Assembly (NCBI RefSeq): GCF_000317225.1 | Contig: NZ_AJLL01000081.1 | Location: 62,001-126,000, forward strand | Direction of reading: 5' to 3' | Length of the DNA stretch: 64,000 bases | Origin: Fischerella thermalis PCC 7521 | GTDB taxonomy: Bacteria > Cyanobacteriota > Cyanobacteriia > Cyanobacteriales > Nostocaceae | Part shown: positions 63,383 to 64,000 of the stretch, one piece after another | Layout of the letters: each line of letters begins with the position of its first letter | Position numbering within the stretch: position 1 is the first letter of the stretch | Made by a program: the position numbers and the translations under genes | The notes under the pieces: generated by a model | Seen by the model: only the letters and a program-made list of their open reading frames with translations | Database searches by the model: none | Told to the model about the DNA's origin: nothing

Positions 63383-64000
63383 TCATAATTTCTTAGCTGG
63401 ACTCATCCAAATTTCCAACTTACTAAAAGCTTGCGAAGAAAGCAGCGTTAAACATAAATATATTACTGCTACAGCCGCATAAATTTCAAAGGGGCGGTAA
63501 TTGTCTGCAACTATTAATTGTCCTTTGCGGAATAATTCTTCAGAACCAATTACAGCCACTAAACTCGTATCTTTCAACAAACTAATAAATTCATTACCCA
63601 AAGGTGGTATCATCCGCCGAAAAGCTTGGGGGAAAATAATATAGCGCATCGTTTGTACAGAACTTAAACCTAATGATTGCGCTGCTTCTGATTGTCCTAC
63701 TTCTATTGATTGAATCCCAGCACGAACAATTTCTGCAATGTAAGCAGCACAATTCAAACTCAATGCAATAACTGCTGCTGCAAAGCGATTAAAATTAAAC
63801 GTCAAACCAAGCTCCTGTATAATTGCAGGTATGCCAAAATAAATCATGAAAATTTGTACCAATAATGGTGTACCCCGGAAAAAATCAATATACGCTCGTG
63901 CTACCCAACGTATAGGCTTGATATGAGAAAGACGAATAATTCCAATTAAAGAACCCCCAACCAAACCCAAAACAATAGAAAATATTGTTAGTTGCAGCGT
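63383..64000 (-). CDS. Polar amino-acid ABC transporter permease (start outside window)
   Basis: The frame is open to the right edge; the start lies beyond it. The visible 205 residues contain membrane helices and the conserved permease loop EAAQSLGLSSVQTMRYIIFP, preceded by the family segment RGTPLLVQIFMIYFGIP. This is the HisM/GlnP class, which imports polar amino acids with a soluble binding protein and ATPase (expected outside). The C-terminus is complete (LEIWMSPAKKL). Confidence 0.92.
   Translation of the reverse strand, partial: TLQLTIFSIVLGLVGGSLIGIIRLSHIKPIRWVARAYIDFFRGTPLLVQIFMIYFGIPAIIQELGLTFNFNRFAAAVIALSLNCAAYIAEIVRAGIQSIEVGQSEAAQSLGLSSVQTMRYIIFPQAFRRMIPPLGNEFISLLKDTSLVAVIGSEELFRKGQLIVADNYRPFEIYAAVAVIYLCLTLLSSQAFSKLEIWMSPAKKL

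Overview
The window comes from a chromosome of a filamentous, probably heterocyst-forming, nitrogen-fixing cyanobacterium (Nostocales). Evidence: a complete Mo-nitrogenase gene cluster in the order known from Anabaena/Nostoc (nifB-fdxN-nifS-nifU-nifH-nifD-nifK-nifE-nifN-nifX-orf-orf-nifW-hesA, all on the minus strand), photosystem II genes (psbN, psbH), a cyanobacterial NDH-1 subunit (ndhB), two Gly-rich RRM proteins, very frequent GCGATCGC (HIP1) octamers, and abundant short tandem repeats between genes. The genus cannot be fixed from the window alone.

Region 1-13.7 kb is the nif cluster, read right to left: nifB, fdxN, nifS and nifU (cofactor and Fe-S assembly), nifHDK (the enzyme), a small Mo-nitrogenase C-terminal-domain gene, nifEN (FeMo-co scaffold), nifX and two NifX-associated genes, nifW, and the first 40 codons of hesA at the left edge. 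No gene is interrupted by an excision element, although the 11-bp sequence used by the Anabaena nifD element is present intact in nifD. About 1.3 kb upstream of nifB is non-coding. It holds three 22-bp direct repeats in exact phase, which I regard as the best candidate for an unrecognised regulatory site in the window, and a possible structured leader. Farther out lies the tail of a dead amidase gene.

Region 15-34 kb is housekeeping and accessory: a metal-type ABC solute-binding lipoprotein lacking its usual His ligands, a DUF427 protein, a large unknown, a GH38 alpha-mannosidase carrying repeat-derived peptide insertions, psbN/psbH/tatA/pth, rpsU, rsmI, a PfkB kinase, a CysQ-type phosphatase, a coupled DUF1445-DUF4392 pair (D-glutamate cyclase-like), an orphan PstS-like protein, rbp-rpsU, a GerMN lipoprotein and an SLH-domain protein.

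Region 34-57.5 kb holds a B12-binding radical SAM enzyme, a frameshifted sensor histidine kinase, a GNAT protein overlapping ruvX/yqgF, a DUF3727 protein, a YqeG-type HAD phosphatase, bluB, a PgpH-type HD phosphodiesterase, an ADP-ribosylglycohydrolase-like protein, aroQ with a small overlapping gene, topA, a second RRM gene, ndhB and a sugar transferase.

Region 57.5-64 kb is poorer in recognisable genes: an HlyD-PstS relic, a run of very small and mostly membrane-associated proteins, a ferritin-like diiron protein, a secreted SNase-like nuclease, a 160-bp tandem duplication and the start-less end of a polar amino-acid ABC permease. Intergenic DNA throughout is filled with dispersed and tandem repeats, several of which have entered coding frames. 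I found no rRNA, tRNA, CRISPR array or complete insertion sequence.
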